From Leucobacter sp042726155 (GTDB taxonomy: Bacteria > Actinomycetota > Actinomycetes > Actinomycetales > Microbacteriaceae): a stretch of DNA of 64,000 nt. The notes under the pieces are model-generated. The model was not told where the DNA came from. It saw only the letters and a list, made by a program, of their open reading frames with translations, and did not search any database. Below, piece by piece: positions 25,129 to 32,482 of the stretch (the first letter of the stretch is position 1; every line of letters begins with the position of its first letter). The position numbers were made by a program, and so were the translations under genes. Location of the stretch: contig NZ_JBHXHV010000002.1 in assembly GCF_042726155.1 (NCBI RefSeq), forward strand, positions 310,001-374,000. Reading direction: 5' to 3'.

Positions 25129-25695
25129 GTGGAAGCTGTGTTGGTGTCTTTTTGGCTCTTGGCTCAGTTCCTCGCGCTGACGTTCTCTGTGGCTCTCGGC
25201 TCCCTCCTCCCACAGCATTCAATGCCGACGTTGCTTGCGGTCGCGGTGTTTTCGTTCGTGCTCGCATCGGCCACCCCGTGGGTCGTTCGATCGATGACTC
25301 GGGCGCTCGTGCTGGCCCCGAACGCACCACCTGCTCAACTCGTGCCCGGTGTTTCGCCAGTAGCTCGGCTCCGCGGTGCACCGGGTACCCGTGGCACCAC
25401 CCAAGCTCGTGCCCCGTCAGGTGAGCCGTGTCCGCACCGTTCGGGAACGACCGGAGGCGCTTGGCACAGACTAGACATCGACCCAGGGGTCGGCGGAGTA
25501 AGGTCGGGAATCACATGGTTTTTACGTGACTGTATCAAGTTCCACAACCTAAAAAGTCGCGGAAACCGTGAGGTTTCCGCGACTTTCGTGGTCGGGATGA
25601 CAGGATTTGAACCTGCGACCCCGTCGTCCCGAACGACGTGCGCTACCAAGCTGCGCCACATCCCGATTGCGTTTTTCACGCAAGGAATACTCTAG
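25129..25695 (+). CDS. Small membrane protein (DUF6412-like) whose frame runs into the tRNA locus
   Basis: The N-terminal ~90 residues look real. Two hydrophobic helices (VLVSFWLLAQFLALTFSVAL and MPTLLAVAVFSFVLASATP) are followed by a basic, Pro/Ala-rich tail with the ARAPSG end pattern of DUF6412-like proteins. The remaining codons are open through the terminator and into the antisense of tRNA-Pro, so the stop at 25695 is unlikely to be the original one. The true 3' end may have been lost by frameshift or at the island boundary. The start may be GTG at 25129 or 25138. Confidence 0.4.
   Translation: MEAVLVSFWLLAQFLALTFSVALGSLLPQHSMPTLLAVAVFSFVLASATPWVVRSMTRALVLAPNAPPAQLVPGVSPVARLRGAPGTRGTTQARAPSGEPCPHRSGTTGGAWHRLDIDPGVGGVRSGITWFLRDCIKFHNLKSRGNREVSATFVVGMTGFEPATPSSRTTCATKLRHIPIAFFTQGIL
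25542..25625 (+). repeat. Right attachment-site repeat, overlapping intact tRNA-Pro
   Basis: This pairs with 15102-15185 (83/84 identical). It includes the tRNA terminator hairpin and the last 37 nt of the functional tRNA. Beyond 25625 the tRNA continues normally to 25665. Confidence 0.9.
25553..25586 (-). terminator. Terminator of tRNA-Pro
   Basis: A perfect 15-bp stem (25553-25567 with 25572-25586), loop GTGA in plus sense, lies just after the tRNA CCA end on the minus strand. It is followed by a T run in that strand. The same hairpin is duplicated at 15113-15146 in the left repeat. Confidence 0.8.
25589..25665 (-). tRNA. tRNA-Pro (anticodon CGG)
   Basis: The 77-nt gene includes an encoded CCA. 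Acceptor CGGGATG pairs with CATCCCG, the anticodon stem CGTCG/CGACG encloses loop TTCGGGA (anticodon CGG), and the T-arm contains GGTTCAAATCC. It decodes CCG proline codons. Its 3' half is the integration target of the island to its left. Confidence 0.95.
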
Positions 25696-25807
25696 CGGCT
25701 TCCCTCACGAATACGAAAACGGCCAAGCCCCGGACGTGTCGCGGCACGGCACGGCCCGGCACGGCACGGCACTCGCAAAATCCGCGAGCACGTGTGGCGA
25801 GCGCCCG

Positions 25808-26446
25808 TTACACCCGGATCGACGCGAGCAGTGCCCCGCTTACCCCGTCCCAGCTGCCGCGCAGGCTGTGGGTGCCCTCCGGGTCGGCCCCGGCATCCAC
25901 CGACACGATTCGATTGATCGCCAGCAGTGCGAACTCGGTTTCGGCCACCGTCGCGGAACCCTCCTGTGCCACGTGCACCGCTGCGAGCTCCGGGCTGATC
26001 GCCTGCGCGTCTCCCCCGGTACCGCGCACGCGCACCGACGGCTCACGCTCAGTCGAGGTGCCATCGGCGTCCTGCGTGAACTCGCGACTGCCCGCGTCGC
26101 CGCGCAGCATCGCGCCCGCAAACACCGCTCGGGCGACCGGATCGCCCACCGCGTCAAGCGCGTACCGTGTGCCGAGCACCCCGTGTTGCATCGCGCCCAC
26201 CACGAACTCCTCGCCGCCTTCAAGCACAGCCGAGCGGTACGTCAACGGCACGTGGTACACCGTTCGATCACCGGCCGTGAAGAGATGCCCTTCGATACCG
26301 ACCTCGCCCTCCGGGTCGTCGAAGCGGTACGCACCGATCGGCTCAAGCCGGCTGGCGTCGCCCGCGAACCAGTTCTGCTGCGGCAGCCAGGCCGCGAGCA
26401 GCTCGTACTTTGAGGGGCTGAGAGTGGTGCGGTGAATGATCGACAT
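25808..26446 (-). CDS. CG0192-like protein with maltokinase N-terminal cap-type domain
   Basis: This 212-aa protein starts MSIIHRTTLSPSKYELLAAWLPQQNWFAG. It includes FDDPEGEVGIEGHLF, YHVPLTYRSAVLEGGEE, and MQHGVLGTRYALDAVGDPVA. This pattern is found in actinobacterial CG0192-type proteins, often annotated as maltokinase N-terminal cap-like or as a branching-enzyme-related protein. No kinase domain follows, so the cap fold stands alone. Its role is unknown. It is separated from typA upstream by the typA terminator. Confidence 0.75.
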   Translation of the reverse strand: MSIIHRTTLSPSKYELLAAWLPQQNWFAGDASRLEPIGAYRFDDPEGEVGIEGHLFTAGDRTVYHVPLTYRSAVLEGGEEFVVGAMQHGVLGTRYALDAVGDPVARAVFAGAMLRGDAGSREFTQDADGTSTEREPSVRVRGTGGDAQAISPELAAVHVAQEGSATVAETEFALLAINRIVSVDAGADPEGTHSLRGSWDGVSGALLASIRV

Positions 26447-26495
26447 GCCCCGATCCTACGACCGCGGAGCGGCCGTCACCAGCGCCTAAAACGAC

Positions 26496-26534
26496 GAGGG
26501 CCCCGGCCACGCGTGAGCGTGAACCGGGGCCCTC
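26496..26534 (-). terminator. Terminator downstream of typA
   Basis: An 11-bp stem, GAGGGCCCCGG with CCGGGGCCCTC (26496-26506 and 26524-26534), lies 20 bp after the typA stop. A GTCGTTTT tail follows on the minus strand. Confidence 0.8.
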
Positions 26535-26553
26535 GGCCAAAAATCGAACCGGG

Positions 26554-28458
26554 TTACTTCTGGTTCTTCAGGCGCGAAGCCGAGCGTGCGCGCAGGGTGG
26601 CTGCGAGCTCCACCTTGCGAATGCGCACGTACTCGGGGGTGACCTCAACGCACTCGTCTTCGCGAGCGAACTCGAGGCACTCCTCGAGCGTGAGCCGGCG
26701 GGGCGGCGTCATCGACTCGAAGTTGTCGGCCGCGGCCGAGCGCATGTTGGTGAGCTTCTTCTCGCGGGTGATGTTCACGTCCATGTCTTCCGAACGTGAA
26801 TTTTCGCCGATGACCATGCCCTCGTAGACCTCTTCGGTGGGCTGCACGAAGAAACTCATGCGCTCCTGGAGGTTGATGATGGCGAACGGCGTGACGACAC
26901 CCGAACGGTCAGAAACGATCGAACCGTTGTTACGGGTCGTGATCGGGCCCGCCCACTCGGCGTAACCGTGCGAGATCGCGTTCGCGATGCCGGTGCCACG
27001 CGTGATGGTGAGGAACTCCGAGCGGAAGCCGATCAGGCCGCGCGACGGAACGATGAACTCCATACGCACCCAGCCGGTGCCGTTGTTCACCATGTTCTCC
27101 ATGCGGCCCTTGCGAGCAGCGAGCAGCTGGGTGATCGCGCCGAGGTGTTCTTCGGGCGTATCGATGGTCAGGTGCTCGTACGGTTCGTGCTTCTTGCCGT
27201 CGACCTCCTTGGTGACCACCTGGGGCTTGCCGACGGTGAGCTCGAAGCCCTCGCGACGCATGTTTTCGACGAGGATCGCGAGCGCGAGTTCACCACGGCC
27301 CTGCACCTCCCACGCGTCGGGACGACCCACGTCAAGCACGCGCAGTGACACGTTACCGATCAGCTCGCGGTCGAGGCGGTCCTTGATCATGCGCGCGGTG
27401 AGCTTGTGGCCCTTCACCTTGCCGACGAGCGGCGAGGTGTTTGCACCGATGGTCATCGAGATCGCGGGCTCGTCGACCGTGATGGTCGGCAGCGGGCGCA
27501 CGTCTTCTGCATCGGCGATCGTCTCGCCGATGGTGATGTTCTCGATGCCAGCGATGGCCACGATGTCGCCGGGGCCAGCCTTCTCAGCCGGGAAGCGCGT
27601 GAGTGCCTTGGTGAGCATGAGCTCGGTCACGCGCACGTTCTGAACGGTGCCGTCGTGCTTGACCCACGCGACGGTCTCGCCCTTGTTGATCCAGCCGTGG
27701 TGCACGCGCAGCAGCGCGATGCGACCGAGGAACGGCGACGAGTCGAGGTTCGTGACGTGCGCCTGCAGCGGGAACGTATCGTCGAACTTCGGCGCGGGCA
27801 CGCGCTCGAGAATGGTCTGGAACAGCGGCTCGAGGTCCGGGTTATTCGGCAGCTCGCCGTCGCTCGGACGATCGTGCGATGCAGCGCCCGCGCGACCCGA
27901 AAGGTACACGGTCGGCACGTCGAGCACAGCGTCGACGTCGATGTCGGGGTGATCTTCTGCGAGGTCCGATGCGAGACCGAGCAGCAGGTCTTGGGCTTCG
28001 CCCTCGACCTCTTCGATGCGCGAGTCGGGGCGGTCGGTCTTATTGACCGCAAGGATCACGGGGAGCTTCGACTCGAGCGCCTTGCGCAGCACGAAGCGGG
28101 TCTGGGGCAGCGGACCCTCGGAAGCGTCAACGAGCAGCACAACGCCGTCGACCATCGAGAGTGCGCGCTCAACCTCGCCACCGAAGTCGGCGTGGCCCGG
28201 GGTATCAACGACGTTGATGACGATCTGCTTACCGTCCGAGTGCTTGCCCTCGTAGGTGATGGCCGTGTTCTTGGCCAGAATGGTGATGCCCTTCTCGCGC
28301 TCGAGGTCGTTCGAGTCCATGACCCGATCATCAACCTCTGAGTGTGCGTCGAAGGAGTTCGTCTGACGCAGCATGGCGTCGACGAGTGTGGTCTTGCCGT
28401 GGTCGACGTGTGCGACGATGGCGACGTTGCGGAGGTCTTCGCGGGTGGCGAGAGCCAT
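26554..28458 (-). CDS. typA: Ribosome-associated translational GTPase TypA/BipA
   Basis: This 634-aa protein has all GTPase boxes at the N-terminus: AHVDHGKTTLVDAM (G1), RGITI-type EKGITILAKNTA (G2), DTPGHADFGGEV (G3) and NKTDRPDSR (G4). EF-G-like domains III and V and the BipA-specific C-terminal domain (NGTGWVRMEFIVPSRGLIGFR) follow. TypA binds ribosomes and supports growth under cold or stress and 50S assembly. The length fits the family. It is a single-gene unit ended by a strong hairpin at 26496-26534. Confidence 0.96.
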   Translation of the reverse strand: MALATREDLRNVAIVAHVDHGKTTLVDAMLRQTNSFDAHSEVDDRVMDSNDLEREKGITILAKNTAITYEGKHSDGKQIVINVVDTPGHADFGGEVERALSMVDGVVLLVDASEGPLPQTRFVLRKALESKLPVILAVNKTDRPDSRIEEVEGEAQDLLLGLASDLAEDHPDIDVDAVLDVPTVYLSGRAGAASHDRPSDGELPNNPDLEPLFQTILERVPAPKFDDTFPLQAHVTNLDSSPFLGRIALLRVHHGWINKGETVAWVKHDGTVQNVRVTELMLTKALTRFPAEKAGPGDIVAIAGIENITIGETIADAEDVRPLPTITVDEPAISMTIGANTSPLVGKVKGHKLTARMIKDRLDRELIGNVSLRVLDVGRPDAWEVQGRGELALAILVENMRREGFELTVGKPQVVTKEVDGKKHEPYEHLTIDTPEEHLGAITQLLAARKGRMENMVNNGTGWVRMEFIVPSRGLIGFRSEFLTITRGTGIANAISHGYAEWAGPITTRNNGSIVSDRSGVVTPFAIINLQERMSFFVQPTEEVYEGMVIGENSRSEDMDVNITREKKLTNMRSAAADNFESMTPPRRLTLEECLEFAREDECVEVTPEYVRIRKVELAATLRARSASRLKNQK

Positions 28459-28598
28459 AAGTAGTAGAGTCCTAACGAGACGAGGTGGCGTCGGCGCGGC
28501 GGGATGCCGGCCACGGAGCGGGATCGCCCCGCGGGTGACGCCGAAAGACGCCGACGCACTATCCTAGCGGGTCAACCCGCGAATTCACGCTGAACTGT

Positions 28599-28640
28599 GT
28601 GAAGAGGGCCCGGGCGTACGCGCGCCAGGGCCCTCTTCAC
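28599..28640 (-). terminator. Terminator-like hairpin downstream of the first peptide ABC operon
   Basis: A perfect 13-bp stem (28599-28611 with 28628-28640, GTGAAGAGGGCCC) lies 10 bp beyond the ATPase gene stop on the minus strand. No strong U tract follows, so it may act as an mRNA end protector or an intrinsic terminator. Confidence 0.65.
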
Positions 28641-28649
28641 TTTGGGTGT

Positions 28650-30356
28650 CTACGCTCCAGCCCGCAGCGCCCGCGATGCCTCGCGCCTGCGTCTCTGTTC
28701 AACGGGGTCAGGCACCGGAATCGCCGCGAGCAGCTCCCGCGTGTACGGGTTCGTCGGGTTGCCAAGCACCTGCGCTGTGGTGCCCTGCTCCATGATGCGC
28801 CCCTGCTGCAGCACGATGATGCGGTCGGAAACCGCGTCGATGACCGCAAGGTCGTGGCTAATGAAGAGCGACGCGAAGCCGAGCTCCGCCTGCAACTGCA
28901 CGAACAATTCGAGCACCGTTGCCTGCACGGACACGTCGAGCGCACTCGTGGGCTCATCGGCGATGAGCAGCTTCGGATCGAGCGCGAGCGCGCGTGCGAG
29001 TGAGGCACGTTGCCGTTGCCCACCTGAGAGCTCGTGCGGGAACCGATCGCCGAAGTTCGTCGGCAGCCGCACCGCGTCGAGCAGTTCGTTTACGCGCACG
29101 CGCGCGGCCGCCTGGCTAGCCGCGCGGCCGTGCACGATCAGCGGTTCGGCGATGCACTCCGCGATTGAGAGCAGCGGGTTGAAACTGGTCGCCGGGTCTT
29201 GGAATACGAAGCCGATATCGGGCCGCAGCGGTGCGAGCGAGCGCTGCTTAACGTCGCGCATCTCGTGCCCGAGCACCCGAAGCGATCCGTCGACAACCTT
29301 CGTTAGGCCGACGATGGCGCGGCCAATCGTCGTCTTGCCCGACCCCGACTCCCCCACAAGCCCAACGACCTCACCAGGTCCGACCGAGAAGTCAACGCCG
29401 TGTACCGCGACTACCGCTCCCCGGCCGAAGCGCGACGGATACCCGATCTGCGCGTTATCGGCGACGATGAGGTGTCCGCTGGTGTCGCGGGAGCGCCCAG
29501 CCTCGCTGACGAGTACCTCTTCTGGGGTCTCGCGCGCCTGCGTACGCGACTTACCGTGCCCCACGTGCGGCACCGCCGCCAACAGATCACGGGTGTACTG
29601 CTCGCGCGGTGACGCAAAGAGCTCGGCGACGGGCGCCTCCTCAATGATCTCCCCGCGATACATCACGATGACGCGGTCGGCGAGATCGGCCACCACCCCC
29701 ATGTTGTGGGTGATGAGCACGATTGTCGCCCCAAATTCATCGCGACAGATGCGCAGCAATTCGAGGATCTCTGCCTGCACGGTGACATCGAGCGCCGTCG
29801 TTGGCTCGTCGGCGACGATCAGGCCAGCGTTCAATACGAGCGCCATCGCGATCACGATGCGCTGCTTTTGCCCGCCCGAGAACTGGTGGGGGTACTCGTC
29901 GATGCGCCGATCCGGGTCAGGAATGCCCACACGACGCAAGATGTCAATTGCCTGCGTGCGCGCTTCTTTCTTCGAGATGTTCTGGTGTGCGCGCAGCCCC
30001 TCCGCGATTTGCCACCCGACGGTGTAGACCGGATTCAGGGCGGTTGACGGCTCCTGGAACACCATTGCCGCGGCCCCGCCGCGCATCTTGCGCAGCTCGG
30101 CGAGCGATGCGTGAACGACGTCAGTCTCGTCACCCGCGCGCGAGCGCACCACAACGGCGCCCGACATGGTGGCGGTTTCGGGCAATAAACCGAGCAACGC
30201 GTTCGCGGTGACAGTCTTGCCCGATCCTGATTCGCCCACGATCGCCAGCACTTCGCCCGCGTGTGCCGCAAGCGAGATGCCCTTGACCGCGTCGACGGGA
30301 TCGCTGTCGGTCGCAAACCTCACGCGAAGATCGGTGATTTCAGCAATGCGATTCAT
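28650..30356 (-). CDS. Dipeptide/oligopeptide ABC transporter, fused double ATP-binding protein
   Basis: This 568-aa protein contains two complete ABC ATPase domains, like fused DppD-DppF. Each has Walker A GESGSGKT, a signature (FSGGQKQR in the first, LSGGQRQR in the second) and Walker B (VADEPTTALDV, IADEPTSALDV). The start at 30356 (MNRIAEITDLRVRF) overlaps the permease stop (ATGA at 30353-30356); the longer upstream frame is the permease shadow. It powers peptide import with the two permeases and lipoprotein encoded upstream. Confidence 0.92.
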   Translation of the reverse strand: MNRIAEITDLRVRFATDSDPVDAVKGISLAAHAGEVLAIVGESGSGKTVTANALLGLLPETATMSGAVVVRSRAGDETDVVHASLAELRKMRGGAAAMVFQEPSTALNPVYTVGWQIAEGLRAHQNISKKEARTQAIDILRRVGIPDPDRRIDEYPHQFSGGQKQRIVIAMALVLNAGLIVADEPTTALDVTVQAEILELLRICRDEFGATIVLITHNMGVVADLADRVIVMYRGEIIEEAPVAELFASPREQYTRDLLAAVPHVGHGKSRTQARETPEEVLVSEAGRSRDTSGHLIVADNAQIGYPSRFGRGAVVAVHGVDFSVGPGEVVGLVGESGSGKTTIGRAIVGLTKVVDGSLRVLGHEMRDVKQRSLAPLRPDIGFVFQDPATSFNPLLSIAECIAEPLIVHGRAASQAAARVRVNELLDAVRLPTNFGDRFPHELSGGQRQRASLARALALDPKLLIADEPTSALDVSVQATVLELFVQLQAELGFASLFISHDLAVIDAVSDRIIVLQQGRIMEQGTTAQVLGNPTNPYTRELLAAIPVPDPVEQRRRREASRALRAGA

Positions 30357-31339
30357 GACGTCCCCTTCGCCCGGCGACGCTGGCGCAGTCGCGGGTCTGA
30401 CAGATCGTTCAGGCTCTCGCCCACGAGGGTGATGCCGAGCACCACCAGCACGATGGCGATGCCTGGGAAGATGCTCGTCCACCAAATGCCACTGGTGACG
30501 TCGGCCACCGAGCGGTTGAGGTCGTAGCCCCACTCCGCGGCTGACGTTGCCTCGATGCCGAACCCGAGAAAGCCGAGGCCCGCAAGGGTGAGCAACGCCT
30601 CAGAGGCGTTGAGGGTGACGACGATAGGCAGCGACCGCACCGAGTTGCGCAGCACGTGGCGTACGAGAATGCGGCCCGTCGGCACACCGATCACGCGCGC
30701 GGCCTCGACGAATGGCTCGGAGCGTACGCGCACCACCTCCGCGCGAATCACGCGGAAATACTGCGGGACGAACACGACGGTGATCGAAAGCGCGGTCGCG
30801 AGTATGCCGCCGAACAGCGTCGACTGGCCTCGGCTGATCACGATCGACATCACAATGGCGAGCAGCAGCGACGGGAACGCGTAAATCGCGTCGCACAGCA
30901 CGACCAGGATGCGGTCGAGCCAACCACCGAAGTAGCCAGAGACGAGCCCGAGCGCGATACCCAAAAAGATCGAGCAGACGATCGCCGCAGCGATCACGAA
31001 GAGCGCGGTTTGCGCCCCCCAGATGACGCGCGACAGAACATCAAAGCCAGACACAGTCGTGCCGAGCAGGTTCACCGAGTTCGGCGGTTGCTGCGTGCCG
31101 AACGCGACACCGTCGACCGACTGCTGCGCCCAGCTGAACGGGGCGAGTAGCGGTGCGAACAGCGCGAGCAGCACAAACGCGATGGTGAGGGCGAGGCCCG
31201 TGATCAGCATGCCGCGCTGGAGGCCGACGCTCTGGCGCAACTGCGACACGACCGGCAACCGGTCACGCAGGCGCCGACGCTTCGGCACGGCGACGGCCAG
31301 TGTGGCCGTCGAGGGTGTGGGGAGGTCTCGTGAACTCAT
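30353..31339 (-). CDS. Peptide ABC transporter permease (DppC-like)
   Basis: This 328-aa inner-membrane permease has an N-terminal cytoplasmic segment followed by about six hydrophobic helices. The family EAA-type loop is EAARVIGVPTGRILVRHVLRN. The N-terminal half has the OppC-like GTTVSGFDVLSRVIWGAQT. It forms the membrane channel with the DppB-like partner. It lies 2 bp after that gene and overlaps the ATPase start by 4 bp, so it is part of one operon. Confidence 0.92.
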   Translation of the reverse strand: MSSRDLPTPSTATLAVAVPKRRRLRDRLPVVSQLRQSVGLQRGMLITGLALTIAFVLLALFAPLLAPFSWAQQSVDGVAFGTQQPPNSVNLLGTTVSGFDVLSRVIWGAQTALFVIAAAIVCSIFLGIALGLVSGYFGGWLDRILVVLCDAIYAFPSLLLAIVMSIVISRGQSTLFGGILATALSITVVFVPQYFRVIRAEVVRVRSEPFVEAARVIGVPTGRILVRHVLRNSVRSLPIVVTLNASEALLTLAGLGFLGFGIEATSAAEWGYDLNRSVADVTSGIWWTSIFPGIAIVLVVLGITLVGESLNDLSDPRLRQRRRAKGTS

Positions 31340-31341
31340 GA

Positions 31342-32409
31342 TCAGTACCTCACCCTCGGGTCGACGGCGGCGGCGACCAGGTCGACGACAAAGTTCGTCA
31401 CCGCCACAATCACCGCGATCATCACCACGATGCCCTGCACCGCGACGAAGTCGCGCGCCTTCAGGTACTCAGCGAGCATGAAGCCGAGCCCCTTCCATTC
31501 GAATGTCGTTTCCGTCAGCACGGCGCCGGCGAGCAACAGCGCGACCTGCATGCCCATCACCGTAATGATCGGGATCAGCGCGGGCCGGAACGCGTGCTTC
31601 GTCAGCAGTCGATACTCGCTCACGCCGCGAGAACGCCCGCTCGTCACGAACTGCTGACCGAACGTGCCGATCACGTTCGTGCGAATGAGCCGGAGGAAGA
31701 CACCAGCCGTAAGCAGGCCGAGCGCGACGGCGGGAAGCACGGCGTGCCAGAGTACGTCGCCAACGAGCGCCATGTCGCCGAGCCGCAGCGCGTCGAGAAG
31801 ATACAGGCCCGTCGACGAATCGACGCCGCCCATCACGAGTTCGGTGCGCGTGCTGGCACGGCCGGCAACCGGCAACCAGCCGAGCCACACCGAAAAGACC
31901 AGTTTGAGCAGCAATCCGACGAAAAAGATGGGGGTGGCGTAGGCAAGAATTGCCATGATTCGCAGCACCGCGTCTTGCCAACGATCGCGGCGGTACGCGG
32001 CGATCAGACCGAGCGGAATACTGATCACGAACGCGACGATGAGTGCGTAGAAGACGAGCTCGAGAGTTGCAGAGCCGTACTGGAACAGAATCTCGAGAAC
32101 GGGGCGATTGTCGGTGATCGAGGTGCCGAAGTCACCACGGAAAATACCGCCGAGATAGTCGAAGTACTGCACGAGCAGCGGGCGGTCGAAGCCGGCCTCG
32201 TGCACGCGCGCCGCGAGCTGATCGGGTGGGAGGCGGCCGCCGAGCGCCGCGGTGATGGGATCACCCGTCATGCGCATCAAGAAGAAGACGACGGTGACGA
32301 GTATGAAGACAGTGGGGATGATGAGCAGGAGGCGGATCAGAACGTAGCGTCCGAGCCCACCCCCCGTCGGCGCGCGTCGCGCTGCGACGACAGAAGCAGG
32401 AGCAGTCAT
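31342..32409 (-). CDS. Peptide ABC transporter permease (DppB-like)
   Basis: This 355-aa permease starts at the ATG at 32409 (MTAPASVVAARRAPTGGGLGRYVLIRLLL); the longer frame is not supported. It has the DppB N-terminus (RLLLIIPTVFILVTVVFFLMRMTGDP) and the EAA-like loop TSGRSRGVSEYRLLTKHAFRPALIP. A hairpin at 32438-32470 separates it from the substrate-binding lipoprotein gene. It pairs with the DppC-like permease. Confidence 0.92.
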   Translation of the reverse strand: MTAPASVVAARRAPTGGGLGRYVLIRLLLIIPTVFILVTVVFFLMRMTGDPITAALGGRLPPDQLAARVHEAGFDRPLLVQYFDYLGGIFRGDFGTSITDNRPVLEILFQYGSATLELVFYALIVAFVISIPLGLIAAYRRDRWQDAVLRIMAILAYATPIFFVGLLLKLVFSVWLGWLPVAGRASTRTELVMGGVDSSTGLYLLDALRLGDMALVGDVLWHAVLPAVALGLLTAGVFLRLIRTNVIGTFGQQFVTSGRSRGVSEYRLLTKHAFRPALIPIITVMGMQVALLLAGAVLTETTFEWKGLGFMLAEYLKARDFVAVQGIVVMIAVIVAVTNFVVDLVAAAVDPRVRY

Positions 32410-32437
32410 GATTGAAACCTTTTCGCGGGGTTCATGA

Positions 32438-32470
32438 CAGCGGGCTCCATCCCGAGGGTGGAGCCCGCTG
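32438..32470 (-). terminator. Intercistronic stem-loop after the solute-binding gene
   Basis: A 12-bp stem, CAGCGGGCTCCA with TGGAGCCCGCTG (32438-32449 and 32459-32470), lies directly after the binding-protein stop and before the permease genes. Such hairpins commonly keep binding-protein mRNA high relative to the membrane subunits by partial termination or stabilisation. Confidence 0.7.
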
Positions 32471-32482
32471 GCACGATGTGCG

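Larger units (their letters stand above)
15102..25625. mobile_element. tRNA-Pro-integrated composite genomic island, no visible integrase
   Basis: The element is bounded by an 84-bp direct repeat (15102-15185 and 25542-25625, one mismatch). The repeat contains 37 nt of the tRNA-Pro 3' end plus its terminator; the right copy belongs to the intact tRNA. Repeat spacing is 10,440 bp. The interior is visibly more A+T-rich than the flanks and carries defence-like and unknown genes plus an IS3 element. No tyrosine or serine recombinase is visible, so it resembles a cis-mobilizable element. A degenerate end copy at about 21907 suggests two stacked elements. Confidence 0.85.

Noticed and set aside
28642..30027. 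461-codon plus-strand frame
   Set aside because: Antisense to the double ABC ATPase; Ser/Thr/Arg-rich shadow.
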